Shown: positions 17,138 through 25,679 of the stretch, one piece after another
How positions within the stretch are numbered: position 1 is the first letter of the stretch
How the letters are laid out: the number at the start of each line of letters is the position of its first letter
Assembly (NCBI RefSeq): GCF_014648075.1
Contig: NZ_BMQK01000002.1
Span: forward strand, 434,001-498,000
Source of the DNA: Streptomyces ruber
Lineage (GTDB): Bacteria > Actinomycetota > Actinomycetes > Streptomycetales > Streptomycetaceae
Length of the DNA stretch: 64,000 bases
Direction of reading: 5' to 3'
Notes under the pieces: generated by a model
The model's database searches: none
What the model saw: the letters and a program-made list of their open reading frames with translations, nothing else
Told to the model about the DNA's origin: nothing
Position numbers and translations under genes: made by a program

Positions 17138-18336
17138 ATGAACTCCTTGTGCGATGTTTCGTAGCGACGTGTGTTGGGTGTTCGGCGCCCGAGCCCGTCC
17201 GGATTGGTTCGGATTGAGGCAATCGTGACGAGGCCCGTCCGTGACGCGGCAGGCTGGGGCACCGGCCGTCCGCTTCCGTGTCCGCCGCCCGTTCCCGGGC
17301 ATGCGGCCGCGCCCCTTCGTCCGGTTCATGGCGTGTGCCGGTACCCGGGGCATCCGCAGGTTCTGTCAGGGGCTGTGACAGGTCATGCCGCACCGGGCAG
17401 GCAATGCCTGACACGGACGGCGACATGCGGGGTGGGACAGGAAAGAGAAGCGCGTGGTGCGAGTGAAAGCATGGATATCTCCGGGGCGGTTCATCGTTGG
17501 AATACGCCCGGGGGTGAGCGGCGTGGCGCGTAGTGACATGTCGAGCGCGATTGTCCAGTCGGCGTGTGGAAAAGTGGAACCGGACAGCCGTGTGGGTCGG
17601 CGCGGAGCGAGACGGGGGTGATCCGCCCGGTGTTCCGGCGGGTCACGGGCAACGCTGCAGCTCGGACACTTGGTCAGGTATCCTCACGATCCCCCGTGGT
17701 GCGGCGCCCCTCCCCCCTGGCGGGTGTCCGCAGTGGAATGCAATTCGGATTCTTTCGGTCTAATAGTGAACAGGTCAAGGGAGTTCGGGCAATTGACGCT
17801 TTCCTGTGCCACTTCCGATCTTCTCCGAGGTCTTCGGCGCAGCCCCCGCATGTGCTTCAACGGGGAACTTCCCCTTCGGCAGGAACAAGCGTCATCGGCC
17901 GTTCCGCTTGGCGGCCCACCCTTTTCGGCCAGCGCGGTCATGACAGAATCGAATTCAATTAATCGCCGCCGGTTTCCCGTGGGTTGCCTTTGTATTTCTG
18001 CCGTACGGCGCGACCCGTGGGAAGCGAGCGGTCCGCCACCGGGACGCGGGCACGGCCGGCCTCCGCTTGACCGTGGCGTCGGCGCCGGTCACGGGGGAAC
18101 CGGCGCGGGACGGATGCGTCACCCGTACCGTCGGGCGCTCCCGCGACAGGTGGCCGACGCCCACGCCACCCGTACCGCCGGACGCTGCGGCATCCGTACC
18201 GGACGGCCACGTCACCCGTACCGCCCGGCGCCGCGGTGCCCGTACCGGAACAGGCCCGGCAATCCGCACCCGCGGAAGGTCCGGCAGCCGTACCGCGAGG
18301 TGAGTGCCGCCCGTCGCGGCGGATACCGTAAGAGGC
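17138..18336. other. 1.2-kb non-coding region between the synthetase operon and brkB
   Basis: Divergent promoter region of the synthetase operon (minus) and brkB (plus). Open frames inside lack Streptomyces codon bias. Seen: inverted repeats CTGTCA/TGACAG at 17363-17381 and CAGGCA-A-TGCCTG at 17398-17410, a stretch of unusually low GC around 17720-17980, and a cluster of CCGTACCG motifs from 18118. The first two repeats could be operators of the synthetase operon. The low-GC part may be a remnant of foreign DNA or hold a small RNA; I cannot tell. Confidence 0.5.
18118..18300. repeat. Degenerate repeat cluster, six copies of CCGTACCG
   Basis: CCGTACCG recurs six times in about 180 bases just before brkB, often as CACCCGTACCG followed by a G/C-rich run (first in the copy starting at 18118, then near 18166, 18191, 18211, 18236 and 18285). 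Spacing is irregular (about 20-50 bases). A related CCGTACGG motif appears twice after brkB (19601-19640). Function unknown. Confidence 0.5.
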
Positions 18337-19497
18337 GTGCAGCCAGCAAGAAAGTTCTCCGAGAGCCCCTCCGGCCGTCTCCACCGGGCCCGCGCCCTCT
18401 ACCGGAACGTCTCCAAGCGCAGGACCGCCTGGCTGCTGCTCAAGGACACGGTGAACTCGTGCATCGAGTACCGCATCCTCGGCCTCGCCGCGGAGGCGGC
18501 GTTCTTCACGCTGATGTCCGTGCCGCCGCTGCTCGTCAGCATGATCGGCCTGCTCTACTACGTGGACGGCTGGACCGGCGCCGACACCATCTCCGGCCTG
18601 GAGAACAACCTCATCGAGGCATCCCGCACGGTGCTGTCCGACCGCGGCGTGCAGGAGATCGCCCAGCCGATCCTGGACGACGTCACGAAGAGCGGCAGAC
18701 CCGACGTCATCTCCGTCGGCTTCCTCTTCGCGGTCTGGTCGGGCTCCCGCGCGGTGAACGTCTTCATCGACACGATCACCGTGATGTACGGCCTCGACGG
18801 CGTCCGCGGCATCGTCAAGACCCGCCTTCTGGCCTTCCTCCTCTTCATCGTGGCGCTGCTGATCGGCTCGGTGGCGCTGCCCCTGATGGTCGTGGGCCCG
18901 GACGCGGTGGTGAGCGTCGTGCCGTGGTCGGCGACCCTCGTGCAGGTCCTGTACTGGCCGGTCGTGATCGTCCTGTCGATCGTCTTCCTGACGACGCTGT
19001 ACCACGTGTCCGTGCCCGTGCGCTCGCCCTGGGTGGAGGACGTCCCGGGCGCCCTGGTGGCCCTCGGCATGTGGGTGCTCGGCAGCTTCCTGCTGCGCAT
19101 CTACATCACCAGCACCATCGAGGGGGCGACGATCTACGGCTCGCTCGGCGCGGCCGTCGCCGTCCTGCTGTGGATCGGGGTGTCCGCCTTCGCGGTGCTG
19201 GTCGGCGCCGCCGTCAACGCGGCCATCGACCGGGTCTGGCCGGCCGCCGCGACCGCCGCCGCCCGCGCCGCCAACGAGCGCCTGCGGGAGGAGATCGCCG
19301 CCGAGTACATCGCCCGCGCCGCGGCCGCCCGCGCCGCCGACCCCGGCGACGCCGACGACCCCGACGACCCGGACATGCCCTCGGAGTTCCCCGAGCGCTG
19401 GTCCCGCTTCCTCCCGCCCGAGGACGTCACCGCACGCCTGCGCACCCACGCGAAGACGTCGCCCAAGCAGGGGGGCGAGGGACCGGCGGACGAGTGA
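18337..19497 (+). CDS. YihY/BrkB family inner-membrane protein
   Basis: 386-residue integral membrane protein of the YihY/virulence factor BrkB family. GTG 18337 (MQPARKFSESPSGRLHRA) is preferred because TACCGT lies seven bases before it, the pattern of a leaderless Streptomyces start; a GTG at 18304 is possible. Conserved features: the N-terminal ILGLAAEAAFFTLMSVPPLLVSMIGLL segment, RAVNVFIDTITVMYGLDGVRG, and LYHVSVPVRSPWVEDVPGALVALGMWVLGSFLLRIY. About six membrane helices are followed by a 90-residue charged Ala/Asp-rich cytoplasmic tail. Molecular function in the family is unproven. It stands alone. Confidence 0.88.
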   Translation: MQPARKFSESPSGRLHRARALYRNVSKRRTAWLLLKDTVNSCIEYRILGLAAEAAFFTLMSVPPLLVSMIGLLYYVDGWTGADTISGLENNLIEASRTVLSDRGVQEIAQPILDDVTKSGRPDVISVGFLFAVWSGSRAVNVFIDTITVMYGLDGVRGIVKTRLLAFLLFIVALLIGSVALPLMVVGPDAVVSVVPWSATLVQVLYWPVVIVLSIVFLTTLYHVSVPVRSPWVEDVPGALVALGMWVLGSFLLRIYITSTIEGATIYGSLGAAVAVLLWIGVSAFAVLVGAAVNAAIDRVWPAAATAAARAANERLREEIAAEYIARAAAARAADPGDADDPDDPDMPSEFPERWSRFLPPEDVTARLRTHAKTSPKQGGEGPADE

Positions 19498-19543
19498 GGC
19501 GGCACCTGCCACCGCCCGGCAGACCGCGACACCGCGGCGTCCC

Positions 19544-19640
19544 GCCGCCCGCGGGATCCGGCCCTCGCCGCCCGCGGGATCCGGCCCTCGCCGCCCGCCG
19601 AGAGCCGTACGGGCCGCCCGCCAGAGCCGTACGGGCCGCC
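19544..19640. repeat. Two short tandem repeats downstream of brkB
   Basis: A 23-bp unit beginning GCCGCCCGCGGGATCC is present twice head to tail (19544-19566, 19567-19589), followed by an 18-bp unit AGAGCCGTACGGGCCGCC at 19601-19618 and 19623-19640. The whole gap 19498-19961 between brkB and the AraC-type gene is otherwise featureless, apart from the leaderless -10 of the next gene. Confidence 0.7.
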
Positions 19641-19961
19641 GCCCGCCGCACGGGAATGCCGTCTTGCCCCGCCGGGGCGCCGGTCGAGGGGGCGGCCGGG
19701 GGATGGCCCATGCCGTCTCGTGACGCACCGCACGCCGTCGCCGCACCGTACGGAGACCCGCCCGCCTCGCCCGGTCGCCCCCGTCCACGGCTCACCGCCC
19801 ACGTGCCCGGCGTGCTCCCCGTCGTCCCTGTCAGGGGACCGGCCGACGGCCGGGCCGCGCGGGCGGACCTCGGCGGACGGCCCGAATCCGGGCGTGCGTG
19901 TCCATGGGACGGCGGCCCGGGCCGCCGGAGTACCGCGACGGCGTCGCGTAGCCTGGCAGCC

Positions 19962-20654
19962 GTGTACGAGGAGTGGGCGTCCCGGCAGGCGGGCGCGGTG
20001 GTGTGGACGAAGACCCCCGGCGGGCCGTCGGCGCCCGGTGCCCACCTGGTGCTGCCCGACGGCTGCATGGATCTGCTGTGGCACGAGGGCCGGCTGTTCG
20101 TCGCGGGCCCCGACACCCGCGCGCACGCCCCCGGCGAGGCGTCCGGGAGCTGGGCCGGCATCCGCTTCTTCCCGGGCACCGCGCCCGCGCTGCTCGGCGT
20201 CCCCGCGCACGTACTGCGCGATCAGCGCGTCGGCCTCGCCGACCTCTGGCCCGCCGCGGAGGTGCGGCGCCTCACCGCGCGCGTGAACGCCGCGGCCACC
20301 CCGGCCCTCGGACTGGAGGAGCTCGCCCTGCGCCGGGCGGCCGCCCGCGACGCCCCCGACCCGCTCCTGCGCGGGATCGTGGCCGCGCTCGACGCGGGCC
20401 GCCCGGTCGCCGCGACCGCCGACGAACTCGGCATCGGCGCCCGCCGGCTGCACCGCCGCTCACTCGTCGCGTTCGGGTACGGCCCCAAGACGCTGGCCCG
20501 CATCCTCCGGTTCCGGCGGGCGCTCGCCCTGGCCCGCGCCGGGGTGCCCCTCGCCGAGACGGCGCACCGCACCGGTTTCGCGGACCAGGCCCATCTCGCG
20601 CGCGACGTACGCGCGCTGGCCGGGCTGCCGCTCCGGGACCTGCTCGCCGGCTAG
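19962..20654 (+). CDS. AraC-family transcriptional regulator
   Basis: 230-residue regulator, GTG at 19962 with TAGCCT seven bases upstream (leaderless pattern). The N-terminal half (HLVLPDGCMDLLWHEGRLFVAGPDTRAHAP) is the beta-rich sensor domain typical of DUF6597-type AraC proteins. The C-terminal 90 residues hold two helix-turn-helix units, VAATADELGIGARRLHRRSLVAFGYGPKTLARILRFRRAL and VPLAETAHRTGFADQAHLARDVRALAGLPLRDLL, with the usual FADQAHLARD signature. Its stop shares the palindrome CTAG with the stop of the convergent VOC gene, and such regulator/VOC pairs are common in streptomycetes, so it may control that gene. Inducer unknown. Confidence 0.87.
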   Translation: MYEEWASRQAGAVVWTKTPGGPSAPGAHLVLPDGCMDLLWHEGRLFVAGPDTRAHAPGEASGSWAGIRFFPGTAPALLGVPAHVLRDQRVGLADLWPAAEVRRLTARVNAAATPALGLEELALRRAAARDAPDPLLRGIVAALDAGRPVAATADELGIGARRLHRRSLVAFGYGPKTLARILRFRRALALARAGVPLAETAHRTGFADQAHLARDVRALAGLPLRDLLAG

Positions 20655-21067
20655 CCCTCGCGCCCTTTCGTTCCTTCCGGGACCGACCGGGCGAACAGGT
20701 CCACGCCGTTGCCGTCCGGGTCCAGCACGACCGCGTACCGCTGCCCCCACACCGCGTCCCACGGCTTCAGCTCACCGCGGTACCCGGCGCCCACCAGGTC
20801 CGCGTACACCGCGTCCACCTCCGCCGGGTCCCCGCACAGCAGCGCTAGCGAGGTCCGGCCCCCGGACCGCGGCCGCCACGCGGGGTGGAAGGAGCGCACC
20901 GTCTCCTCGGTGTCGAGCAACAGCCGCACACCTCCCGGCAGCACGGCCTCCGCATGGGGCGCACTCTCGGAACCCTCGGGGAAGGCGAACCCGAGGCGGC
21001 GGTAGAAGGCGACCGAGGCGGCCATGTCGGAGACGACCATGCCGATCGCGTCGAATCGTGGAGTCAT
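20651..21067 (-). CDS. VOC (glyoxalase/bleomycin resistance-like) family protein
   Basis: 138-residue single-chain vicinal oxygen chelate protein made of two beta-alpha-beta-beta-beta halves (FDAIGMVVSDMAASVAFYRRLGF and GQRYAVVLDPDGNGVDLFA). The terminal NGVDLF segment is typical; metal ligands cannot be assigned firmly. ATG 21067 is preceded by TACGCT with a seven-base gap, so it is probably leaderless. It converges on the AraC-family gene with overlapping stop codons (CTAG). The DNA just upstream is one end of the 135-bp tandem duplication. Confidence 0.85.
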   Translation of the reverse strand: MTPRFDAIGMVVSDMAASVAFYRRLGFAFPEGSESAPHAEAVLPGGVRLLLDTEETVRSFHPAWRPRSGGRTSLALLCGDPAEVDAVYADLVGAGYRGELKPWDAVWGQRYAVVLDPDGNGVDLFARSVPEGTKGREG

Positions 21068-21080
21068 GCGTGCCAGCGTA

Positions 21081-21350
21081 GGAACGGCGCCGGACGGCGG
21101 TCTTGAAGGAATCGGACACCGGTCAGGGGGCGCGCCCGAAGGGGCGCGGGGAACTGCGCGACCAGCCACATCGAACCCGCAGACGAAGCACCCCGCGAAC
21201 GACTCACCCCGCGGAGGAACGGCGCCGGACGGCGGTCTTGAAGGAATCGGACACCGGTCAGGGGGCGCGCCCGAAGGGGCGCGGGGAACTGCGCGACCAG
21301 CCACAACGAACCCGCAGACGAAGCACCCCGCGAACGACTCACCCCGCGGA
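21081..21350. repeat. 135-bp near-perfect tandem duplication containing a dispersed Streptomyces repeat
   Basis: 21081-21215 is repeated at 21216-21350 with one difference that I can see (CCACATCGAA versus CCACAACGAA). Each copy starts GGAACGGCGCCGGACGG and ends ACTCACCCCGCGGA. The right copy includes the last codons of the lacI-type gene. Each copy also carries a 28-bp core (21133-21160 and 21268-21295; ending GGGGAACTGCGCG) that recurs inverted at 36791-36818. I know this core as a frequent intergenic motif in Streptomyces genomes. Confidence 0.9.
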
Positions 21351-22523
21351 GCGCCCCCGCCGCGCCGTGCTGGCCCGCGGCACCAGCCGCGTGGACAGCT
21401 CCGTACGCGTCCCCTCCGGGCGCTCGCCCGCCATCATCCGCACCAGCAGCCGCAGCGACGCCGCGGCCATCTCCGACAGCGGCTGCCGCACCGTCGTGAG
21501 TGGGGGAGCGGCCCAGCGGGCCTCGGGCAGGTCGTCGAAGCCGACCACGCTCACGTCGTCCGGCACCCGCAGCCCCCGCTCGGCCAGCGCCCGGTACACC
21601 CCGAGCGCCATCGTGTCCGAGCAGACGAAGACGGCGGTGGGCGGCTCGGGCAGGGCGAGGAGTTCCACCGTGCGGCGGTACGCGGTGGTCTCGTCGAAGT
21701 CGCCGTGGCGGACGTACTCGGGGCGGTGCCGGATCCCGGCGGAGGCGAGCGCCGAGCGGTACCCCGCGACCCGCGCGCCGCCGCACATGCTGCGCCGGAG
21801 CCCGGCGACGCACGCGATCCGCTCGTGCCCCAGCCCCAGCAGGTGCTCGGTGGCCGTGACCCCGCCCTGCCAGTTCGCGGCGCCCACCGACACCACGCCC
21901 GGCGGCGGCTCCACCACGGGGTCGATCAGCACGTAGGGGATGCGGCGCCGGTCCAGCCAGGCGTACTGGGCGGGGGTCAGCTCGGTGAGGTTGAACAGCA
22001 CCCCGGACGACCCGCGCGCGGTGAGCTTGTCCATCCAGCCGCGCTCGGGGCGTCCGCCCCGGGGCCGGGCCAGCCCGGGGGAGACGACCACCTCCAGGCC
22101 GGCGTCGTGCGCCGCCTCCTCCACCCCGCGCAGGACCGCCCCCGACCAGGAGCTCTCCAGCGAGTGCACGACCAGGTCGATCAGCCCGGGCGCCCGCGCC
22201 GTCTCGACCCGGGGCCGGCGGACGTAGCCGAGCCGCTGGAGCGCCTCGGTCACCCGCTGCCGGGTCTCGGGCGCCACATCCTGGCGCCCGTTGACCACCT
22301 TGGAGGCGGTCGGTACGGACACCCCCGCCTCACGCGCCACCACGGCCAGCGTCGGCCCGGCCGTCGTGCCGCCGGCTCCGGTGCCGTCGGCTCCCGCGCG
22401 GACGGCGGCACCGCCCGGGCGGGACGCCCCGCTCCCGCGCGGCACACCCTGCGCGGGCGGCGCGCCACCCGCACGGGCCGCGTGACCGGTACGCACCGTG
22501 CCGCCGCTCCCGGAACGGACCAT
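21339..22523 (-). CDS. LacI-family transcriptional regulator
   Basis: 394 residues, ATG at 22523. An unusually long Gly/Ala-rich N-terminal tail (about 55 residues) precedes the LacI helix-turn-helix LAVVAREAGVSVPTASKVVNGRQDVAPETRQRV and hinge. The rest is a periplasmic-binding-protein-like sensor (GLIDLVVHSLESSWSGAVLRGVEEAA, HLLGLGHERIACVAG, AVFVCSDTMALGVYRAL, VSVVGFDDLPEARWAAPPLTTVRQP). It probably binds the operator GGAAGCGCTTTCT just upstream and so represses itself; the same 13 bases lie before the sugar-binding lipoprotein gene at 63414. An internal start before the helix-turn-helix is possible. Effector is presumably a sugar. Confidence 0.9.
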   Translation of the reverse strand: MVRSGSGGTVRTGHAARAGGAPPAQGVPRGSGASRPGGAAVRAGADGTGAGGTTAGPTLAVVAREAGVSVPTASKVVNGRQDVAPETRQRVTEALQRLGYVRRPRVETARAPGLIDLVVHSLESSWSGAVLRGVEEAAHDAGLEVVVSPGLARPRGGRPERGWMDKLTARGSSGVLFNLTELTPAQYAWLDRRRIPYVLIDPVVEPPPGVVSVGAANWQGGVTATEHLLGLGHERIACVAGLRRSMCGGARVAGYRSALASAGIRHRPEYVRHGDFDETTAYRRTVELLALPEPPTAVFVCSDTMALGVYRALAERGLRVPDDVSVVGFDDLPEARWAAPPLTTVRQPLSEMAAASLRLLVRMMAGERPEGTRTELSTRLVPRASTARRGRSAG

Positions 22524-22560
22524 CGAAGACCACCTCTCCGGCCCGCCGCGGGGCCTGGAT

Positions 22561-22573
22561 AGAAAGCGCTTCC
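22561..22573. promoter_or_regulatory. LacI-type operator
   Basis: AGAAAGCGCTTCC, the reverse complement of GGAAGCGCTTTCT, is the classic semi-palindromic LacI-family site with a central CG. It lies between the lacI-type gene and the esterase gene, 38 bases before the regulator start. Confidence 0.8.
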
Positions 22574-22681
22574 TACCCTAGGTGGGCCATCGGGCGGCGG
22601 GAAGACGTCGGGAAGCGGCCCGCGGCCGGTGCGATGCTCGGAACGGAACGACTGTTCACGGGCGCGAGGAGCTGGTGGGCG

Positions 22682-24403
22682 ATGACGGAGACGAGGGCGG
22701 ACCGGACCGGGCCCGTGGTCAGGACACCGTACGGGGACGTACGCGGCAGGTACGAGGACGGCGTCGCGGTCTTCCGCGGCGTCCCCTACGCGGCGCCGCC
22801 CTTCGGCCCCCGCAGGTTCCGGCCGCCCGTGCCGCCCGAGCCCTGGCAGGGGGTGCGGGACGCGGGCGCGTTCGGCCCGACGCCGCCGAAACCGCCGTAC
22901 TCGGAGGTGTACGCCCGGCTCCTGTACGACCCGGTGGTGCCGGGCGACGACTGCCTCAACCTGAACGTGTGGACGCCCGAGCCGGGCCGGGGCGCCCGGC
23001 TGCCGGTGATGGTGTGGATCCACGGCGGAGCGCTCACCCGCGGCTCCTCGGCCGTGCCGGTGTACGACGGCCGCGCCTTCGCCCGCGACGGGATCGTGCT
23101 CGTCTCGGTCAACTACCGCCTCGGCGTGGAGGGCTTCGGGCTCTTCCCCGACGCCCCGCCCAACGCGGGCCTGCGCGACCAGCTGGCCGCGCTCGCGTGG
23201 GTGCGCGAGGCGGTCGCGGAGTTCGGCGGCGACCCGGACCGGGTGACCGTCTTCGGGCAGTCCGCGGGCGCCATGAGCGTCGGCGCGCTGCTGGCGGCCC
23301 CGCAGGCCCGGGGGCTCTTCCGGCGGGCCGTGCTGCAGAGCGGGCCGCCGCAGGCCACCGACCGGGACAAGGTGCGGCGCATGGTGCGCCGGATGGCGGC
23401 CCGGCTCCGAGTCCCGGCGACCGCCGCCGCCTTCGCGGACGTCGGCCGGGACGCCCTGGCCGCGGCGCAGGCCGAGGTCGGCAGACGCAGCAGCCCGGTG
23501 CTCGGCGGCCCCGCCTTCGGCATCGTGGTCGACGGCGACGTGGTGCCGCGCGACCCGCTGGAGGCGCTGCTGGAGGGTGCCCCGAACACCCCGGATGCCC
23601 AGGACACCCAGGACGTTCCGAACGCCGCGAACGGCGGCGGCCCCGCCCGCGACGTCGACCTGCTCCTCGGCTGGACCAGCGAGGAGCACCGGCTGTGGCT
23701 GGCCCCCAGCGGACTGGTGGACCACCTCGACCGGCTGGGCGCGGTCGCCCTCGCCGCGGCCCGCGCCCGCTGCCGCTGCGGCCATGAGGTCCTCCGCGGC
23801 TACCGCGAGCTCCACCCGGACGCGAGCCCCGCCGAACTCGTCGGCCGGCTGGTCACCGACCACCTGTTGCGCGTCCCGCTGCTCCGCCTCGCCGACGCGC
23901 GCGTGGGCCGCGCCGCCCCCACCTACGTCTACGAGTTCGCCTGGCCGTCCCGCGTGCCCGGCCTCGGCGCCTGCCACGCCCTGGAGCTGGGCTTCGTCTT
24001 CGACACCGGGGACACCCCGGCGTCGGTGTCGCTCGCCGGCGAGGGGGCCCCGCACGAGCTCGCGAAGGTCATGCACGCGGCGTGGGTGCGGTTCGCGGAG
24101 ACCGGTGACCCGGGCTGGCCGGCCTGGGACGCCACCCACCCGGTACGGATCTTCGACGACCCGGCCGCCGGGCCGCCCGGGAACGTCCACGGCCCGTACG
24201 ACCGCGAACTCGCGCTCTGGGAGGCCGAGGCGCGCAGGGCGGCGCGGTCCGTCCCGGCCGGGGCCCTCGTCCCGGACGGGCCGGGCGGTGCACCGCGGTC
24301 ACCGGACCCCCGTACACCCGTTCGGCTCAGGCGGGGCCCGGCACCGCTGTCGGCCGTACGGCGCCTCCGCCGCCCCGGCACCGGTGATGTCCGCCGTCCA
24401 TGA
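22682..24403 (+). CDS. Type B carboxylesterase / lipase family
   Basis: 573-residue alpha/beta hydrolase. ATG 22682 is used, with GAGGAG upstream. The family N-terminus is clear (VVRTPYGDVRGRYEDGVAVFRGVPYAAPP), as are the oxyanion loop VWIHGGALTRGS, the nucleophile elbow VFGQSAGAMSVGAL (Ser in GQSAG) and the late His in LGACHALELGFVF. There is no signal peptide, so the enzyme is likely cytoplasmic and cleaves short-chain or aryl esters. Residues about 300-325 form a Asp/Asn/Pro-rich insertion. It is divergent from the lacI-type gene and could be under its control. Its stop TGA directly abuts the stop of the convergent mmuM gene. Confidence 0.9.
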   Translation: MTETRADRTGPVVRTPYGDVRGRYEDGVAVFRGVPYAAPPFGPRRFRPPVPPEPWQGVRDAGAFGPTPPKPPYSEVYARLLYDPVVPGDDCLNLNVWTPEPGRGARLPVMVWIHGGALTRGSSAVPVYDGRAFARDGIVLVSVNYRLGVEGFGLFPDAPPNAGLRDQLAALAWVREAVAEFGGDPDRVTVFGQSAGAMSVGALLAAPQARGLFRRAVLQSGPPQATDRDKVRRMVRRMAARLRVPATAAAFADVGRDALAAAQAEVGRRSSPVLGGPAFGIVVDGDVVPRDPLEALLEGAPNTPDAQDTQDVPNAANGGGPARDVDLLLGWTSEEHRLWLAPSGLVDHLDRLGAVALAAARARCRCGHEVLRGYRELHPDASPAELVGRLVTDHLLRVPLLRLADARVGRAAPTYVYEFAWPSRVPGLGACHALELGFVFDTGDTPASVSLAGEGAPHELAKVMHAAWVRFAETGDPGWPAWDATHPVRIFDDPAAGPPGNVHGPYDRELALWEAEARRAARSVPAGALVPDGPGGAPRSPDPRTPVRLRRGPAPLSAVRRLRRPGTGDVRRP

Positions 24404-25321
24404 TCAGGACCGCAGAACCCCGGCGATCTCCGCTACCGCCGCCGGCCCCACCCGGCAGCACCCGCCGACCAGCCGGGCCCCGGCCCGCACCCACCCCGCC
24501 ACCCGCTCGGCGGTGAAGGTGGCGGGGCCGGTCCACGCGCGCGCGTCCGCGTCCCAGCTCTCACCGCTGTTGGGGTAGACCACGACCGGCCTGCCTGTCA
24601 CCCGCGCCGCCGTCGCGACCGCGGCGTCCACGTCGCGCGGGTCGCAGCAGTTCACGCCCACCGCGATCACCTCGTCCGCGTCGGCGGCCAGGGCGAAGGC
24701 CTCCTCCAGCGGCTGTCCCGCGCGCGTGCGGTCGCCGGAGACCGTGTACGACAGCCACGCGGGCACACCGAGTCCACGCACCGCCCGGAGCAGCGCCTCG
24801 GCCTCGACGGCGTCCGGCACGGTCTCCAGCGCGAGGACGTCGGGCCCGGCAGCGGCCAGCACCTCGAGACGCGGCCGGTGGAACCGCTCCAGCTCGGCCA
24901 CGGTGAGCCCGTAGCGCCCCCGGTACTCGGACCCGTCGGCGAGCATCGCCCCGTACGGCCCGACGGACGTGGCCACCCACAGCGGCCGCCGCCCGCCACC
25001 GGCCCGCCGGGCCGCCTCACGCGCCACCCCGACACTCAGCCCCAGCAGCCCGGCCACCTCCTCCCGCCCGATCCCGCGCCGGGCGAATCCCTCGAACGTC
25101 GCCTGGTAGCTCGCGGTGATCGCCACGTCCGCACCCGCCTCGAAGTACGCGAGGTGGGCCGCGGTCACGGCCTCCGGCCGGTCGGCGAGGAGGCGGGCCG
25201 ACCAGAGTTCGTCGCTCAGGTCGTGCCCCGCGGCCTCCAGCTGGTTGGACATGCCGCCGTCGAGGACGAGGGGGCGGCGGGCGAGGGTGTCGGCGAGGGA
25301 CGGAGGGGTGGCACCGGTCAT
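24404..25321 (-). CDS. mmuM: Homocysteine S-methyltransferase
   Basis: 305-residue zinc-dependent methyltransferase that regenerates methionine from homocysteine using S-methylmethionine or S-adenosylmethionine. The zinc cysteines are visible in GVNCCDPRD and GGCCRVGP near the C-terminus, and the barrel start is LVLDGGMSNQLEAAGHDLSDELWSARLL. Length fits the family. ATG 25321 is preceded by TAGCGT with a six-base gap, so the mRNA is probably leaderless. It stands alone on this strand. Confidence 0.92.
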   Translation of the reverse strand: MTGATPPSLADTLARRPLVLDGGMSNQLEAAGHDLSDELWSARLLADRPEAVTAAHLAYFEAGADVAITASYQATFEGFARRGIGREEVAGLLGLSVGVAREAARRAGGGRRPLWVATSVGPYGAMLADGSEYRGRYGLTVAELERFHRPRLEVLAAAGPDVLALETVPDAVEAEALLRAVRGLGVPAWLSYTVSGDRTRAGQPLEEAFALAADADEVIAVGVNCCDPRDVDAAVATAARVTGRPVVVYPNSGESWDADARAWTGPATFTAERVAGWVRAGARLVGGCCRVGPAAVAEIAGVLRS

Positions 25322-25330
25322 GCCGCGACG

Positions 25331-25561
25331 CTAGCCCATGCGCTCAGCGGTCGGCCGGGCGTCGGGGCCCCGCCGATCGGTCCTCCGGGCACAGCGGGGG
25401 CATGCACACGGAGGGAAACCCCGATCGAGGGCTGGGGCGTCGGCGGGCGGCAGGATGGTGGTGCGGACGGGCGTGCGTTCCAGCGTCCGAGGGTTGACGC
25501 GGTAGATCGCGACGGTCAGGCCGGGGTGCCAGAGGAACCGGTCACTGCTGGTAGCTGTCAT
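25331..25561 (-). CDS. Small conserved-type hypothetical protein with CxCxxC
   Basis: A 76-residue protein (MTATSSDRFLWHPGLTVAIYRV...) with strongly GC-biased third positions, which supports real coding. It contains CACPRC near residue 54, a possible metal knuckle, followed by an Arg-rich end. Two ATGs are available, 25561 and 25570; neither has a ribosome binding site. The start codon is embedded in the perfect palindrome 25558-25572. It is divergent from the XRE-lipocalin gene at 25680. I do not recognise a function. Confidence 0.6.
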   Translation of the reverse strand: MTATSSDRFLWHPGLTVAIYRVNPRTLERTPVRTTILPPADAPALDRGFPPCACPRCARRTDRRGPDARPTAERMG

Positions 25562-25572
25562 GTGACACATGA
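25558..25572. promoter_or_regulatory. Perfect palindrome over a start codon, possible operator
   Basis: TCATGTGACACATGA reads the same on both strands except for the central base. It covers the start of the small minus-strand gene and lies about 110 bases before the XRE gene. A dimeric regulator, possibly the XRE protein, could bind it. Confidence 0.4.
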
Positions 25573-25679
25573 TCGGGTTCGCCGACCCTGCTGCGCGGCG
25601 GCGAGAGCGGCGTCATTCCGGCGGCGTAAAGGGCGTCATTTCGGTGTCATTCGCAGAGGTACGCGGGTAACTTCCCCAC

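Noticed and set aside
17684..17941. 85-codon minus-strand frame in the non-coding region before brkB
   Set aside because: No ribosome binding site, weak codon bias and no motif.
17670..19961. Upstream extension of the AraC-type frame to 17670 across brkB
   Set aside because: The extension overlaps brkB in another frame and lacks domain character; the leaderless start at 19962 explains the gene.
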